Position numbers and translations under genes: made by a program. From assembly GCA_002914805.1 (NCBI GenBank), contig JXTB01000007.1, positions 1,580,923-1,644,922 of the forward strand: a stretch of 64,000 bases of DNA, read 5' to 3'. Of this stretch, positions 1-12,914 are shown one piece after another (positions within the stretch are counted from its first letter, which is position 1; each line of letters begins with the position of its first letter). This DNA is from Parasponia andersonii (Eukaryota > Streptophyta > Magnoliopsida > Rosales > Cannabaceae). The notes below the pieces were generated by a model that was given only the letters and a program-made list of their open reading frames with translations, ran no database searches and was not told where the DNA came from.

Positions 1-1185
1 CAATATGTGATAGTTTCTGACTCAATCTTACAGCAACAAGAAATGGGAACAGTAGGGACATTACATTCTATCAAGTTAGTGGATACAAGAAAACCATCAT
101 AAAAAAGTCACAGACGAAAATCTTCACTCTAGGAGGAATAATGCAACCCCATAACTAAGTCTACCACCTTTTGGTTTCATCATTAGTGGAGGAGCTAGTA
201 ACAAAGTGATCATCAAGGGCAACATGATATCCCGATTTGATAGAATAATCTCTATGTTTATCGAAATGCCAGACCAAAGAATCAGGTATTAAACTAATAC
301 CCAATGAGATATAAAAAAACACCGTCCCAATCCACAAGAAATAAGTACTATTGAATAAGAGCATAGTTCCACATTCCTGGATGAGCAATAAAATCATAAA
401 CGCGGAGATCATTATTGGAAGTTGGGGTAGTTGGGTTAAAGGAAGTTGGTGTCTGCAGCCATGGATCATGAAAGACTCGAATTAACTGACAATCACCTAC
501 TCTCCATGAAAGACCTTTCAAGAGAAGATCTTTACCCCATAAAATGCCTTTCCATAGCTATGAGCTACCATTCTTATCATAAGCATCCAAAAAATGGGAA
601 GAAGAAAAATACTTGCATTTTAGTACACAGGCTGCAAGAGAGTGAGGATGTTGGATAGCTATCAAGGCTTAGTTGAAAAGACCAATATCTCTAAAGCTCA
701 GGCCCAAATGACTTTGGTTTGCAAATAGTGTCCTATTTTATCCATGAGATTTTCCTTTTTCCATCATTTGTACCCCACCAGAAGTTAAGAAAGATTGAAC
801 GTATCTCCTAACACAGCCTATCTGGAATTTAAATATACTCATCAAATAAGTGGGAGTGGCCTATAGAATTTCTTTGCTAAAAATCTCCCTTTACCCTATA
901 GAGAACAAACCTCTATACTAGCTTTAGGCTCTCTTTCTGATGCATTCAGTGATATGCTCAAATATTCTGCACTTATTCCTACTAACCACCATTGGGAGCC
1001 CAAGATACCGATCATATGACTGAATTGACCCAAGCCTTAAAATTTGTAAAATAGCCTGGGTAGTGAGGTTATCAGTATTTGGGATGAAAGTGATAGCAGA
1101 TTTCTTAAAGTTGATTTTCTGGGCTGAACCAAATTCGTACCAAATGAATATTGCTGAGGAAAATATTTACCTCCAAATCAAGTAT
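1..1185 (-). pseudogene. L1-type LINE ORF2 remnant: C-terminal RT, connector and zf-RVT region
   Basis: Minus-strand reading in shifting frames gives a non-LTR retrotransposon ORF2. From about 1150 downward come AQKINFKKSAITFIPNT and SYDRYLGLPMVVSRNK, then SWRVGDCQLIRVFHDPWLQ near 510-450, and the zf-RVT signature DSLVWHFDKHRDYSIKSGY at about 285-225. A cysteine cluster near position 50 looks like the following zinc-binding part. These match the thumb, connector and zf-RVT regions of plant L1-type LINEs, which copy their RNA at a nicked target with an endonuclease/RT protein. Many stops and frameshifts make it dead. The window opens inside the element, so its 3' end is not seen. It continues at 2718-3303 and 23785-24015. 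The LINE assignment is sure; exact ends are not. Confidence 0.85.
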
Positions 1186-2717
1186 GTTTCGAGCTCAAAT
1201 AGTTGTGCGTTCTCAAGTATTTTTGTTAGTTGGATATACTTTTGTTTGTTTCTATAGTTCTTATGAATAAATGAGCATCATGGTGAATTTGAGCCAAAAA
1301 TGTGTATTTGAAACTATTTTGATTGAATTTGAATATGATACAAACAAAACACAACAAAAATAAGATAAATCAAAGTCAAAACAAAGAAATAGTGTACCTA
1401 AAAAGCAACATAGTGCAGCAGGTGCAACAGGCCGCACTCCTACGCCTCACTCTTAAGAGGCACCCCTATGCCTGTAGGTAGAAAGGGATCCGTAGTTGTG
1501 CCTCTGCACCTCTCCTATTACCCCGAGGTGCCCCATGGGAGGTGCAGTTTTGCCCCCGAAGTGTTTTGGACACATTTTTTAGCCCATTTAATGATGGATT
1601 ACTTCTTTCTCATAATCTAATGATAGAGAGTCATCCATCCTTAAGTAATACTTGAATTTGACCTAAAATGAAGCTTAAAAGGGAGATAGAGGCACAAATT
1701 TTAGGTGTGGAGAATTAGAGAGAAAAACACATCAAATTCCTAGAGAGAAAAGCTTAGAGTTAGAGATTTCTTGAAGAATTCTTGAAAGAGATTCTTGAAG
1801 ACTTAAAGCTCATCTCCACAAGAGTTTTTCTTGTCTTTTCTCTTGACCTAATCTCTTTTGGTATTTGTATTGGGCATATTGTGAAATCTTCTTTGGATAT
1901 TATGAACTTCTTATTGAGATAAGCAATGGATACTATTATGCATGTTTATATTTGATAACTATGATTTGATTTTCCCTTTTTAATACTTTGTTTTGATTAT
2001 TTTATAGATTATTATTCTATTTTCCATTGGCAATTCATTTATACTTCTCATTACTCATTGCTTCTAATTTATTTAGCCAATGAATTAGCTGACTTTCGAT
2101 TGTAATTTTGATGCTCGGTAGAGATTAATCTTATAATCTAGAATTGATAGGCATAATTTAGGTTATTATGAGACCAAGAGGAGATCAATGTATAGATAAT
2201 CACCTTAATAGTTTTAGATTTTTTGGGTTATTGTGAGACCGAGAGGTGAACAATACCTTAACTTCTATTTGAGGGCTTAAAATTTAGGAACACTTACTCA
2301 ATCGGATTAGATAGGGATATCAACTTAGGTTAGTTGAGTATATTACTTCGTTTAATGCTCAGGAGAGGTAATAAGATTAGATCAGGTCCCTTTACTAGTG
2401 AGTTGAGTACAATTTGACTAGTAATTACTCAATTTGACGAACTTAATTAGGTAAATTTGAATCCTTAGTACATTCATGCATAGTTGTATCCATATTTTAC
2501 TTATGATTTATTCTCTTTATTTTGTTTTTATTTGTTTATTTTATTTTCATTTAGTTTGTATGCCTAAATACAGTTAAGTTGCAATAATTCTAGTACTTAG
2601 TGATAGTTTAGTACCCAATCTCTGTGGATTTTTATTAGGACATGCTAGGTTAATTAATAGGATGAGAACATTATAAATTATTTTTGGCATTTATCACCAA
2701 CGACTAAGCATTCATCT
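1186..2717. mobile_element. LTR-like insertion inside the LINE reverse transcriptase
   Basis: LINE coding stops at 1185 and resumes at 2718. Both borders carry the 9-bp direct repeat ATCAAGTAT (1177-1185 and 2718-2726). The insert has no open frame. Its right end contains TTTTTGGCATTTATCACC, which resembles the primer-binding leader of the Athila element further on (TTTTTGGCATCGTTGC at 6034). The preceding AT-rich text also has an LTR-like layout. I see no second LTR and no clear terminal inverted repeat. It may be a truncated gypsy LTR plus leader; a 9-bp duplication would instead suit a Mutator-type element. Class unresolved. Confidence 0.5.
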
Positions 2718-3303
2718 ATCAAGTATTCTCCAAAGAGATTCCATTTCTTGTGCAGTGGCCTGGGTAAACATTAAGCTATCATAGGCAAAGAAGAGGTGGC
2801 TTATATGAGGGTATTTTTTGTACACTGAAAAACCCAAAATGTCATCATGGTCTTCTGCTTGATAAATTATAGAAGAAAAAGCTTTAGCACACAGGAGGAA
2901 AAGATATAGAGATAGTGGATATCCTTGATAAAGACCTTAAGATCGTAATATATGATCTTCAACTTTACCATTTAAAAGCATGAAAAGGAAGACATGGAGA
3001 TATAATCTATGACTCTACTCACCCAATAGTTTCCAAACCCCATACGAACCATAATCGCTCGTAAAAAGCTCCATTCCACCTTATCGTATACTTTGCTCAT
3101 ATCCACTTTTAGTGTCGTGAATCTCTTATTTCAATTTGACTGACAACAAAGCAAGTGATGGTTCTCGAAGGCAGTGATAGCATTATATGAAATTAACCAT
3201 TCTGGCACAAAGGCACTCCGATTATCAGAAATTAAAGAGGGTATTAGTTAATGCCTTCGTAATAATCTTGTAGATAATGTTACAAAGGCTTATTGGTCTA
3301 CAA
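2718..3303 (-). pseudogene. LINE ORF2 remnant: RT finger/palm segment
   Basis: Minus-strand reading gives RPISLCNIIYKIITKALTNT at about 3299-3240, then SAFVPEWLISYNA, VDMSKVYDKVEWSFLRAIM (RT block with the catalytic Asp), QGYPLSLYLFLLCAKAFS and HISHLFFAYDSL. In the last, the canonical F-A-D-D catalytic motif reads F-A-Y-D, so the active site is also mutated. Frames shift several times. It is the same LINE as 1-1185 and 23785-24015. The join to 23785 is in the middle of the normally contiguous D-Y/R-P-I-S-L-C-N motif, which identifies the copia LTR at 3304-23784 as a later insertion. Confidence 0.85.
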
Positions 3304-3769
3304 TGCTGATAATTTGACCTAAAACTTAGGAAAAATTATATATGCATATAAACTATGGAAAACATAAGATCACATCATGAATGTAGCAGAAACAATAGCA
3401 GATTTAAGTTTTAAAATTTTTACATAAAAGTAGTTTTCATAACCATAGAACATGCGTATACAATATACAGGATCATGTATAACATAAATCAAATCTACTT
3501 CTTATAGTGTGCTCTTCCTTCATCTCCTTGTTGATAGTGATCAAATCTCCAACCCTATATCTTCTTGTTTATGCTTCGGCTCTAGTTTGATGAGGGGAGT
3601 GGGCACCAAGTTGAATCCTTCATTGGAGAATGATCAAGGACTCCTTCTTGATCCTTTGGAACATATGGACCTGAGATGAGACCATGAAATTGTAGGAAAC
3701 TTTTTCTCTCTCACTTGTACTGAGCTATGCGTGTAACTCTCTCTCTCTCTGCCTTATACGTGTGGCACT
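3304..3769 (-). mobile_element. Copia solo LTR, 3' segment (element sense); rest at 22483-23784
   Basis: Read on the minus strand, the LTR starts at 23784 with TGTTAGGATATTTGC and ends at 3304 with ATTATCAGCA. About 1.77 kb remains once the Athila element is removed. Start and body resemble Ty1/copia LTRs of the Angela/SIRE type (established family look, by eye). It splits LINE codons precisely. The flanking 5-mers TACAA (3299-3303) and TATAG (23785-23789) are a decayed target-site duplication, 3 of 5 identical. No internal copia coding is present, hence solo LTR. 3765-3769 (GCACT) is also the left TSD of the Athila insertion. Confidence 0.7.
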
Positions 3770-6031
3770 TGATAACTCTATAAAAATAGAGTTAATTATG
3801 CCATTTTATTCATTAAAAATTTGTGTCCTAGAGTAATTTTAATTTAGATTTTTAGTAATTTAAGTTGTTTTTATTTTATTTTGGTTTAGATTTAGTTATA
3901 TTTAATTTTATGTTATTTTATTAGATTTAGGTTTTTGATTTAATTTAATTTTGATTTGATAGAAAAGAAGAAAAGAGAAAAAAAAAAAAAGAAGATAAAA
4001 TCCGGATTAAAGCTTAGTTGTTGTATCAAGTAGATTGACAGTTCGGATTAGAGAGTGTAGCACACTCGTGGAAGAAAAAGAGTGAGGGAGGCAACAAAGG
4101 CGATAGTTGGGGCCCACGCATAAGAGAGATGATGGAAGATTCTTTTGGAGTGTCTGATTTGGTACATCTCAGGTCTTGTGTACTTGATTTTCTCTCCAAC
4201 AAAAAAGTGTGATGTCATAAAATAAAATTCAAGCTTTCTTTCAGCCAATCAATATCTAATTACGTGCTGAGCCTACCTTTTTATTCCGAATAGGATTAGT
4301 TGCTTATTACCAGATTTTGCATAAGAAATGTGAGGAGAAAGAGAGATTAAATTGTAAAGTGACACATCACACAGCCAATCATATTTGAGCATAGGAATCC
4401 GTGAATAATTGGGAAATACTCTCTTTTCAGCTATAAAAGGACTACAGGACAGAGGGAAAAAATACACAATTCTAGAGAGAGAAACATAATAGTCCAGAGA
4501 GAGAAAGTCTGTAGAACACAGAGAAGTGCAGTGGAGCCTCTTCAACCACGATTTCTCTAAAGTAATTTTAATTTAGATTTTTAGTAATTTCAGTTGTTTT
4601 ATTTTATTTTGGTTTAGATTTAGTTTTATTTAATTTTATATTATTTTATTAGATTTAGGTTTTTGATTTAATTTAATTTTGATTTGATAGAAAAGAAGAA
4701 AAGAAAAAAAAAAAAAAAGAAGATAAAATCTGGATTAAAGCTTAGCCGTTGGATCAAGTGGATTGACGATTCAGAATGTAGAGTGTAGCACACTCGTGGA
4801 GGAAAGAGAGTGAGGGAGGCAACAAAGGGGATAACTGGGGCCCACACATAAGAGAAATGGTGGAGGATTCTTTTGGGGTGTCTGATTCGGTGCATCTCAG
4901 GTCTTGTGCACTTGATTTTCTCTCTAACGAAAAAGCGCCATGTCATAAAATAAAATTCAAGTTTTCTTTCAGTCAATCAATATCTAGTTACGTGCTGAGC
5001 CTACCTTTTTATTCCGCATAGAATTATTCACCTATTATAGAATTTTGCATGAGAAATGTGAGGAGAAAGAGGGAGAAAGGGAGAGTAAATTGTAAAGTGA
5101 CACATCACACAACCAATCATATTTGAGTATAGGAATCCGTGAATAATTTGGAAACACTCTCTTTTCAGCTATAAAAGGACTACGGGACAGAGAGAAAAAA
5201 TACATAATTCTAGTTTGATTTTATTTTCAGTTTTAGAATTTTATTTTCTTTAGAATGTTTTCATTTAATATTTTTGTTTCTCTTAGTTTAATTATGTTCT
5301 AGATTTCTTTTCTAGGGCTGCGATGTAGCCTAACTATAATGCTTTAAATATTTTTCTTTCAATTTAGTCCATGAAGTATTTTTTTCTAGTTGAGTTTTCA
5401 ATTCTATTCTTAATGCTTCTATTTAATTAGCCACTAAATAGATGATTTGTTAATCATAATGAAACTAGAAGGAAATTTATGTGTCTAGTTCGTTAGATTG
5501 AAAGCCATAAATTACATGTTAAATAGGAATATATTTACATGGTTTGTGTAGTCACTATATGATTTTCTATAGATCTTAAAGAATTCTTAATTAGTTTAAT
5601 TCACATAGAAATATAGTCAATTGGTGATTAAGGATATTTTTGCTTGAACTCAGAAGAGGATAGTGAATAAATTAGGGGATCTTGACTATCAACTAGGGAA
5701 ATAATTGTAGGCTAATGAGGTAGAGAATTTTTAGAGTGGATTAGTTATAGTGAAATCAGAAACCCTAGGTTTAATTTCATTGATTTACATATTGTTTTAT
5801 TTTTTGTTTTTAATTTTTATTCTTGTTTATTTTTATTGCTTTTAGTTTATTTTCAATTTTTATTTAATTTAATTTAATTTAATTTTTCTTTAGTTGGTTA
5901 ATTCAAATAAAATTAGGATTAGCTAAATTTCGGTACTTAGTAAATCAACAGTCTTCGTGGGACGATACTCATACTCACTACTTTATTACTTGTTTACGAT
6001 ACGTACACTTGTGTTCATAATTTTCACAACA
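3770..6031 (+). repeat. Athila element 5' LTR (2262 bp)
   Basis: It starts TGATAACTCTATAAAAATAG, which is matched by the 3' LTR at 10224. It ends CATAATTTTCACAACA, which is matched at 22477. It is about 700 bp longer than the 3' LTR because of the internal tandem duplication at 3832-5213. Short open frames on the minus strand within it (4048-4248, 4668-4976) are chance shadows of the duplicated LTR text. Confidence 0.85.
3832..5213 (+). repeat. Tandem duplication inside the 5' LTR (period about 729 bp)
   Basis: AGTAATTTTAATTTAG occurs at 3832 and again at 4561, and long stretches match after both, for example AGTGTAGCACACTCGTGGA and GCTGAGCCTACCTTTTTATT. The second copy ends near 5213 and lacks about 85 bp present at the end of the first. 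The 3' LTR has the segment once, so the duplication arose after, or during, integration. Confidence 0.85.
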
Positions 6032-6163
6032 AGTTTTTGGCATCGTTGCTAGGGACGGTTTGATTTTTATTAATATCGACACCAAGCAACTTTAATTTTA
6101 GTTTGAATTTTTTTATTTTACTTAGTGTCATGCTTTTGTTTTCAAGGTGATTAAGGCTAGTGT
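6032..6163 (+). promoter_or_regulatory. Primer-binding site and leader of the Athila element
   Basis: Directly after the LTR comes TTTTTGGCATCGTTGCTAGG. Athila elements typically carry TGGCGCCGTTGCCGGGG here, pairing with a tRNA 3' end. This is the same motif with several transitions, so priming would now be poor. The first gag-like frame begins at 6164. Confidence 0.65.
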
Positions 6164-8614
6164 ATGAGAAAGTTCAGAAAAGAAGATCTATTTCCTTTTG
6201 ATTCTGAGATTGAGTGTACGTGTCGAAAGAACAGAAAAGAAAAGAGAGAGGCTTCTAGACTAGAACAAGATACTATGGCTGATGACCACGGAAACGATTT
6301 AGCAAGGGGAAAAGAAGGAGCAATCATAAACAACCAAGCATTACGTGACTATGCTTTGCCTGCGGTTAATGAGACCTTCTCAGGGATTAGACATCCGACC
6401 ATAAAAGCCAATATTTTGAAGATCAATCCGGCTATCATATAGATGGTGCAGGCCAATCAATTTAGCGGCTCTCCCCTTGATGATCCAAATGCTCACATTG
6501 CCACCTTCCTCGAGATCTGCAAGACTTTTAAACATAATGGCATTACTGATGATGCTATTAGACTAAGTTTGTTCCCATTTTCACTTCAGGATAAGGCTAA
6601 AAGCTGGTTGAACTCCTTACCGCCTGGAAACATCACTACATGGAATAATCTTGCTCAACAGTTTTTATCCAAATTTTTCCCACCAGCAAAAATAGCAAAA
6701 ATGCAGAACGATACTACTACTTTCACCCAGCAAGATAGAGAGTCATTATATGAAGCCTGGGAAAGGTACAAAGACATGTTGAGACGGTGCCCACATCACA
6801 GACTTCCGAAGTGGTTGCAGTTACAGACCTTCTACAATGGGTTAAGTGGCTCGACTAGAACCCTCGTAGATGCAGCAATTGGAGGTTCATTAATGGGGAA
6901 GACTGAAGAAGTGGCCTATGAATTACTTGAGGAGATGGCTACTAATGCCTATCAGTGGCCAATTGAATGCTCTACACCTAAAAAGGCTTATAGGGTATAT
7001 AAAGTTGATGTACTTATAGCACTTACAGCTCAAGTTACCACATTAATGAAGCAATTCGATGCTATTCATCCTACTCCTGAGAGGTGTAATATATATGGTG
7101 GGCCTCATGCTAGTAACAACTGCCATATGGTAATTTCTTCAATACATCACAGCCTAAGCAAGTACACTTTGTGGGGAATGTCAACCGGTAGCAGAATAAC
7201 CCGTACTCCAACATTTATAATATGGGATGGCGCAACCATCCAAATTTTTCATGGAAAGACAATGATAATGCTGTAAGACCACTGATTGGATATCAACCTC
7301 AGCCTTTTGTCAATAAAGTCTCTCTGGAAGATGCTCTTGCTCAACTTACTAAAAAGACAAATCAATATATGGCGAGGACTAATGCGTCTATTAGAAATTT
7401 AGAAGTCCAAATCAATCAGTTCTCTAACATACTCTCCATAAGACCTCAGAGTTCTTTTCCGAGTAATACCGAGATGAACCCGAAAGAGCAATGTAATGTA
7501 ATAACTATCAGGAGTGGGAAACAAGTGGAGCAACTGAGCGAACCAATTTCAACTACCCCACCACCTTCTCCATTATCACCTTCTTCGAGCACACGAGGTC
7601 AATATCAAGAGCAGCAGTCACGACCGCAGGGGAAATCCGGGACAAGACAAGTTGAGCTAACAAAGCCAAAATCCAAGTTGTTCCCAGATAACCCACTGTC
7701 GTATGTCCCTCCAATTCCATATCCTCAGCGATTTAATAAACAGAAGTTGGATCGACAGTACTCAAAATTTTTAGAAGTTTTTAAGAAACTACACATAAAC
7801 ATACCATTTACGAATGCTCTAGCCCAAATGCCTAATTATGTGAAGTTCTTGAAAGAAATTTTATCGAACAAAAGAAAGCTAGAGAAGTATGAAATAGTGG
7901 CACTTACTGAGGAGTGCAGTGCGATCTTACAAAAGAAACTTCCACCAAAGCTAAAAGATCCCGGGAGCTTTAATATTCTATGCACCATTGGGAATTCGTT
8001 CTTTGACAGGGCTTTATATGATCTTGGTGCCAACATCAACCTAATGCCGCTCTCGGTATTCAAGAAATTAGGTTTGGGGGAAGTGAAGCTAATAATTGTT
8101 TCTTTGCAATTGGCGGACCGGTCTATAAAATATCCTAGAGGTATTGTCGAGAATGTGCTTGTTAAAGTTGACAAATTCATATTCCCAATAGACTTTTTAG
8201 TGCTTGATATTAAAGAAGACCAAGAAATTCCTATTATTCTTGGTCGACCTTTTCTTGCTATTGGGAGGGCTCTTATCGACGTACAAAAAGGTCAATTGAC
8301 AATGTGAGTCCAAGATGAAGAAGTCGTCTTTAATGTCTTTAAAGCAACAAAATGCCCACCTGAATCTGTCTCTTGCTTTAAAGTTGATATTTCGGAGAAA
8401 GGTGTGGCTAAAATAATGAAAATGAAACATCTAAAAAAACCTCCTGCAATTTTGAGCATCTCTGCTAAATCCACTAAAGAGGAAAAAGCAAACATCACAG
8501 AATATGAATGATATTTAGAAGCTCCATCGTACTACCATGGGAGAAAGCCAAAGATAGAAAAACATGAAAATGGTCCTTCTACACCGTTTCCATCCATTTA
8601 CGAACCTCCCTAAT
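6164..8614 (+). pseudogene. Athila-type gag-protease, decayed
   Basis: Gag forms the RNA-packaging particle and the aspartic protease processes it. The gag core lies at about 6443-6960 (LSLFPFSLQDKAKSWLNSLP, LYEAWERYKDMLRRCPHH), followed by a degenerate zinc knuckle (C-N-I-Y...H...C, second Cys replaced by Tyr) near 7090. The protease region at about 7980-8300 has D-L-G-A in place of D-T/S-G-A, then ILGRPFLAIGRALIDVQKGQ. Breaks: TAG at 6440-6442 where the family has Gln, a 1-base frameshift near 7130, a TAG near 7190, and TGA at 8305-8307, after which protease-like text continues to about 8500. Homology stops before any RT. The gene cannot make an intact product. Confidence 0.85.
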
Positions 8615-10223
8615 ATAAGAGGAAAAGTCTAGTTGATGACTATAAATTAAGCGCTTCTTGGGAGGCAACCCATGAACTATTTTTTTTTTAATTTTGAATT
8701 TTTAGGTTTCTTTTCTTTTGTTATGTTTTGTTTGTTTTGTTTTTGTGTGTCACAGGTTCTTGCATAAATTTGGGGGTCGATATGTGAATTTCAACGACTC
8801 AACCAGAAGCCTCCACCTTCGTGTGAAAATTTGAGGGAGTTTTCTTTTACCTCTTCTTTTATTTTTAACATTGGAGACAATGTTCATTTTAAGTTTGGGG
8901 GAAGCGAGTTAAAATTTTCAAAAAAATAATAATAATAAAAATAAATAAAATTTAAAAAATTTAAAAAAAAAAATAGTTTATAATTTAGGTTTGTTTTTAT
9001 GATCTGGTTTGATTGTTAAATGCCTATGATAAAATCTTGATTTGACAGAATAAAGTTCTTGGAAATATGATGAATATTATTTTTTTTTTGTCTGTATGCT
9101 TGATTCTGTGTTAGTTTGGTTTTGCTTATGATTCCTTGAAAATTTTGAGCACATAAATAGTTGCATTTGATTATTTTACTGACTTAGAGAAAGTTTATCT
9201 AGATTAAGTATATCTTTGAAATCTCATTGATAAACTCTAGAACCTATTTGATTAACACTTGAGGCGAAATCCTAGATTGCATTACATTAGTGATATGATT
9301 TAGGCTATCTTTGGATCGATTGAGCCTTTCAAGCCTACCTTTAACACTACTAATATTCTTAGTATGCCCTTTGAGCCAAATTTGACTTTTTCTTTGACAC
9401 CCATATTTTTAGCCTAGCTTTTAAATTATTTCTAATATTTTACCTTATATTTGATAGCACATGTGATCTTTATTAAATATCAGATTTATACTATGTGACA
9501 ATATAAGAGGAAGGGTGGTGTTAAGAAAAAATTTGTGAAGGCATATGAAGAAAAAAAATGCTATACCCTTGTGCCAAAAAAAAGGGAAAAAAAAGTGATG
9601 AAAAAAAAAAGATTGAAAATCATAAATTTAGGGTATAGTAGCTTGTGAAAAGAAAAAAATGTGGAATGATAGAAGAAATTGAAAAATAAGTTTAGGGGTG
9701 GTATGTCAATAAAGTGTTGAGTTGAGTTGTATAAAGATCCGAGAATAATTTATGTGCTTAGGGTGATTTGAGCCATAAAAATGTCTATTATCCTACCTGT
9801 TATCTTAGCCATACGTTACAAGCTTAATAAAGTCCTAATGATCTTTGGTGCAATGTTTGTCTATATTAGTGGAGAGTGGTATGAAAAGTAGACCTATAGA
9901 GTTTATATATTTCTATCTAGAGATTTATTATAACTTACTTATTTGCATAAACTGATCTGAATTGAATATGATTAAATGTAATTGTTTTTGCACACATACT
10001 CAAAGAGTCTATAGTGGAATCATGTTAGCATTTGAATTGAAATTCTAGACTTTTACAGTGTTTAGAATTTTTTCTTGAACTTTATATTATGTGAAATATT
10101 TAAGGCAAATTTTGAGAATCATACTGGTTGTTGTTAGGTCATGTTTAGGTGTTTAGAATTTTGTTTAGGTTTTTCTTTATTTGTTTTACTCGAGGACTAG
10201 CAAAAAATACAAGTTTGGGGGTG
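8615..10223 (+). other. Non-coding 3' region of the Athila element with polypurine tract
   Basis: It is AT-rich with no convincing frame. It contains the motif GGAGACAATG...AAGTTTGGGGG (about 8872-8904), often seen in such elements. It ends with the polypurine tract AAGTTTGGGGGTG just before the 3' LTR at 10224, where plus-strand DNA synthesis would start. A-rich stretches lie at 8925-8970 and 9540-9660. Confidence 0.6.
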
Positions 10224-10620
10224 TGATAACTCTATAAAAATAGAGTTAACTATGTCATTTTATTCATTTAAAATGTGTATCATAGGGTAATTTTAATTTA
10301 GATTTTTAGTAATTTAAGTTATTTTATTTTATTTTGATTTAGATTTAGTTTTATTTAATTTTATGTTATTTTATTAAATTTAGGTTTTTGATTTAATTTA
10401 ATTTTGATTTGATAGAAAAGCAGAACAGAGAAAAAATAAGCAGATAAAATCTGAATTAAAGCTTAGCCGTTGGATCAAGTGTATTGATGGTTTGGATTGG
10501 AGATTGTAATACACTCGTAGAGGAAAGTGAGTGAGAGAGGCAACAAAGGGGACAGTTGGGGCCCACGCGTAAGAGAGATAGTGGAGGATTCTTTTGGGGT
10601 GTCTGATTCGGTGTATCTCA
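10224..10620 (+). repeat. Athila 3' LTR, first part
   Basis: It begins TGATAACTCTATAAAAATAG like the 5' LTR and follows the polypurine tract. It matches 3770-4180 (minus indels) and stops at TATCTCA. The LTR text resumes at 21319 with TCTCAGGTCTTG. TCTCA at 10616-10620 is the target site of the inserted element. Confidence 0.85.
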
Positions 10621-12914
10621 TGTCACAACTCAAAATCCTAAGTTGTGACTTTTAAGTATTTTTGAGTGTAAATTAATATAAATAAAGAATTTTAAAAATT
10701 CAGAGAAAACCCAGTACTTGAATATTTCATTTTAGTCCTTGACTCATTAGAAATTCTATAAAAAGAGAACGCATCTTTAGTTTAATTTATTAAGAGAGAT
10801 ATGCCAATTAAAATTTGATGAAACATAGTTAATTTGTACGAAAACTTGGTCTGATAAAAACTTTAACGTTGATTAAAATGAAGTTCGTAAATCTTGAGTC
10901 GGAAAGTTCAAAAATTGGTTTACAAAATTAATCAAAATTCCAAGTACTTAAAACTTTAAAAATATGCTCCTTGGAAATTATAGGGTCCCATATATATATA
11001 CCAAATTCTCAAATGGTAGTAAATACATCCTCAAACATTCACTTAGTAGACTCAATAAACTTGGCTAAACAGTTAGACTTGGAGAAAGAGTGAGACAAGG
11101 AAAAGTACCAACCTAAGGAGGAATAAGACCGCGAGCCTAAGCCAAGCGACTTGCCTAGCCATCGAGACAACTGACTCGAATGAGTGATCACCTAAAAGGG
11201 AGGAAAAATAAAAGGGGTGAGCTTGAAAACTCAGTAGGAAAGCTGTTACCTTAATTAAAACTTTTTTAGTGATGGAAGGCCCATGCATGGTTAGTTTAAT
11301 CCAAAATAACTTTGCAAAACCGTATGTGCATATATTCATAAAAATATCCAAAACTGAGAGTCTATATGCATATACATATATATAGAGGTACAGAAAACAT
11401 AATATCTAAAAACTAATCAGTCCACAAACACATGACACAAATCCACTCAAACCCATGAGTTCACCACCTCTCATCAATGGAAACCAGGGTGTTAGCACTA
11501 TGTGTGCTATACAGCCTGCCTAACACCTAGCCTATAACCAGAGGGGACATCCACGTGTCGCCTACCAAACCTGGAGGGGCAACTGTATTGTCTACTCCTG
11601 CCAAATAGGGAGGTAGTCAAAAGAAAAATCCCACGCAGGTTCACGGACTCTGCACTGTCGGTGAGGTCACAGCGCCACACTGTAAAAACTCCATGATGCT
11701 TAACTGGGGCTCATGTGTGATCCTATAACATGTGTACTCTGAACTGATGTGTAAAAGTAGCTATGCAATAATTTAAGTTCAAATGATGCTCTAGTTTTTA
11801 ATAAAATAATTAATTAAATTTTGTAGAAAAATAGGCAGCATAGCAGCCCTATTTTAACATATCTAGAAATTACCTGCACTCAGACTAGTCCCAGAGCAAT
11901 CCAATATATAAATCATACCATTCAATTCCATCACAGATATTTAAAAGTTTTAAAATCACATTTGTTCTCATATGTTGTAGAAAATAAGTTTTATTCAAAA
12001 CGACATAAAAGATAGGTAACTAAATCCTTACCTCACTAGAATAGCGATACCACGCTATTGGAAGCTCAAGGTGTTGTTGGATGATCACTCGGAGGGTTGG
12101 GAACTAATCCCACACCCTCGATCGTCCTTTTGCGAAAAACCAACTTCTCACCAGAGCTTCAATTCCACAAATGGATCTTTTTACTGAATTCCTAGCACCC
12201 AAAATAGCTAGGTTAGACATATAACTTGTCCGATTCGGGCTTGGGTCCTCACCGGACTAGTGGCAAATAAAACGAGGCAAAATCTCAAAACGAGGCAAAA
12301 TCTCGACCGTCCAATCTCGATTTTTGTGCCGATCACCAAACAACTCAGTATACATATATATATCAAACTTCTCCATTTTCCGAGTGCATTCCAAAAATGA
12401 TAACAAAAATGAAATCTAATGGTCAGATCGAAAACTAAAATTCGAAACTCAAAATACCCTAAAATGGCAACTTTTAAACCGGGCAAAATGGGATCTTGAA
12501 ATATATACCTTGAGGTTCCTCTCAACAATACGAACTCAACGAGCTCAAGAACGTGACTTGAAACTGCCGGAATTGTCGCCGGTGATGAAAACTTCCAAAC
12601 GACCAAAAATGGCGTTTTCTGGCAACGTGTCTCTCGGCGATGACCAGGGGTTGGGTGGCATGGCTTCCTGGCGACACAGGAGGAGCTCACCCGCGACAGG
12701 CCTGGCCAAACAATGGGTGAGGTGGCGGCGACACTCCTTGGTCCTCTTTTGGCTAAGAGAACGAGAGAGAGGTGAGAGAGAGTGAGTTATCAGGAGGGGG
12801 GATGAAGGGGAGAGAGAGAGTGTAATGTATATATATATATATTTAATTAGTTTTTTTTGAAAAAAAAATCTGGTCAAAAGACCATATTACTCTTAAAAAA
12901 ATTAGGATTTTACA
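10621..12914 (-). repeat. Left (element-sense 3') LTR of the non-autonomous chromovirus-like element
   Basis: 2294 bp, TGTCACAACTC...TAGGATTTTACA. It shares blocks with the LTR at 48696-50904, for example ACAGCCTGCCT, the CCATGAG...CTCATC segment near 11450, and the TACCTC...CACGCTAT...CTCAAGGTG segment near 12040. The two elements are therefore related subfamilies. GA-rich text and TA repeats near 12765-12840 resemble the GA tract of the other LTR. Open frames at 12208-12877 lie within this LTR and show no protein similarity. Confidence 0.8.

Noticed and set aside
12208..12877. Overlapping open frames on both strands
   Set aside because: They lie wholly inside an LTR, show no domain, and follow its GC-richer leader and GA-rich text.
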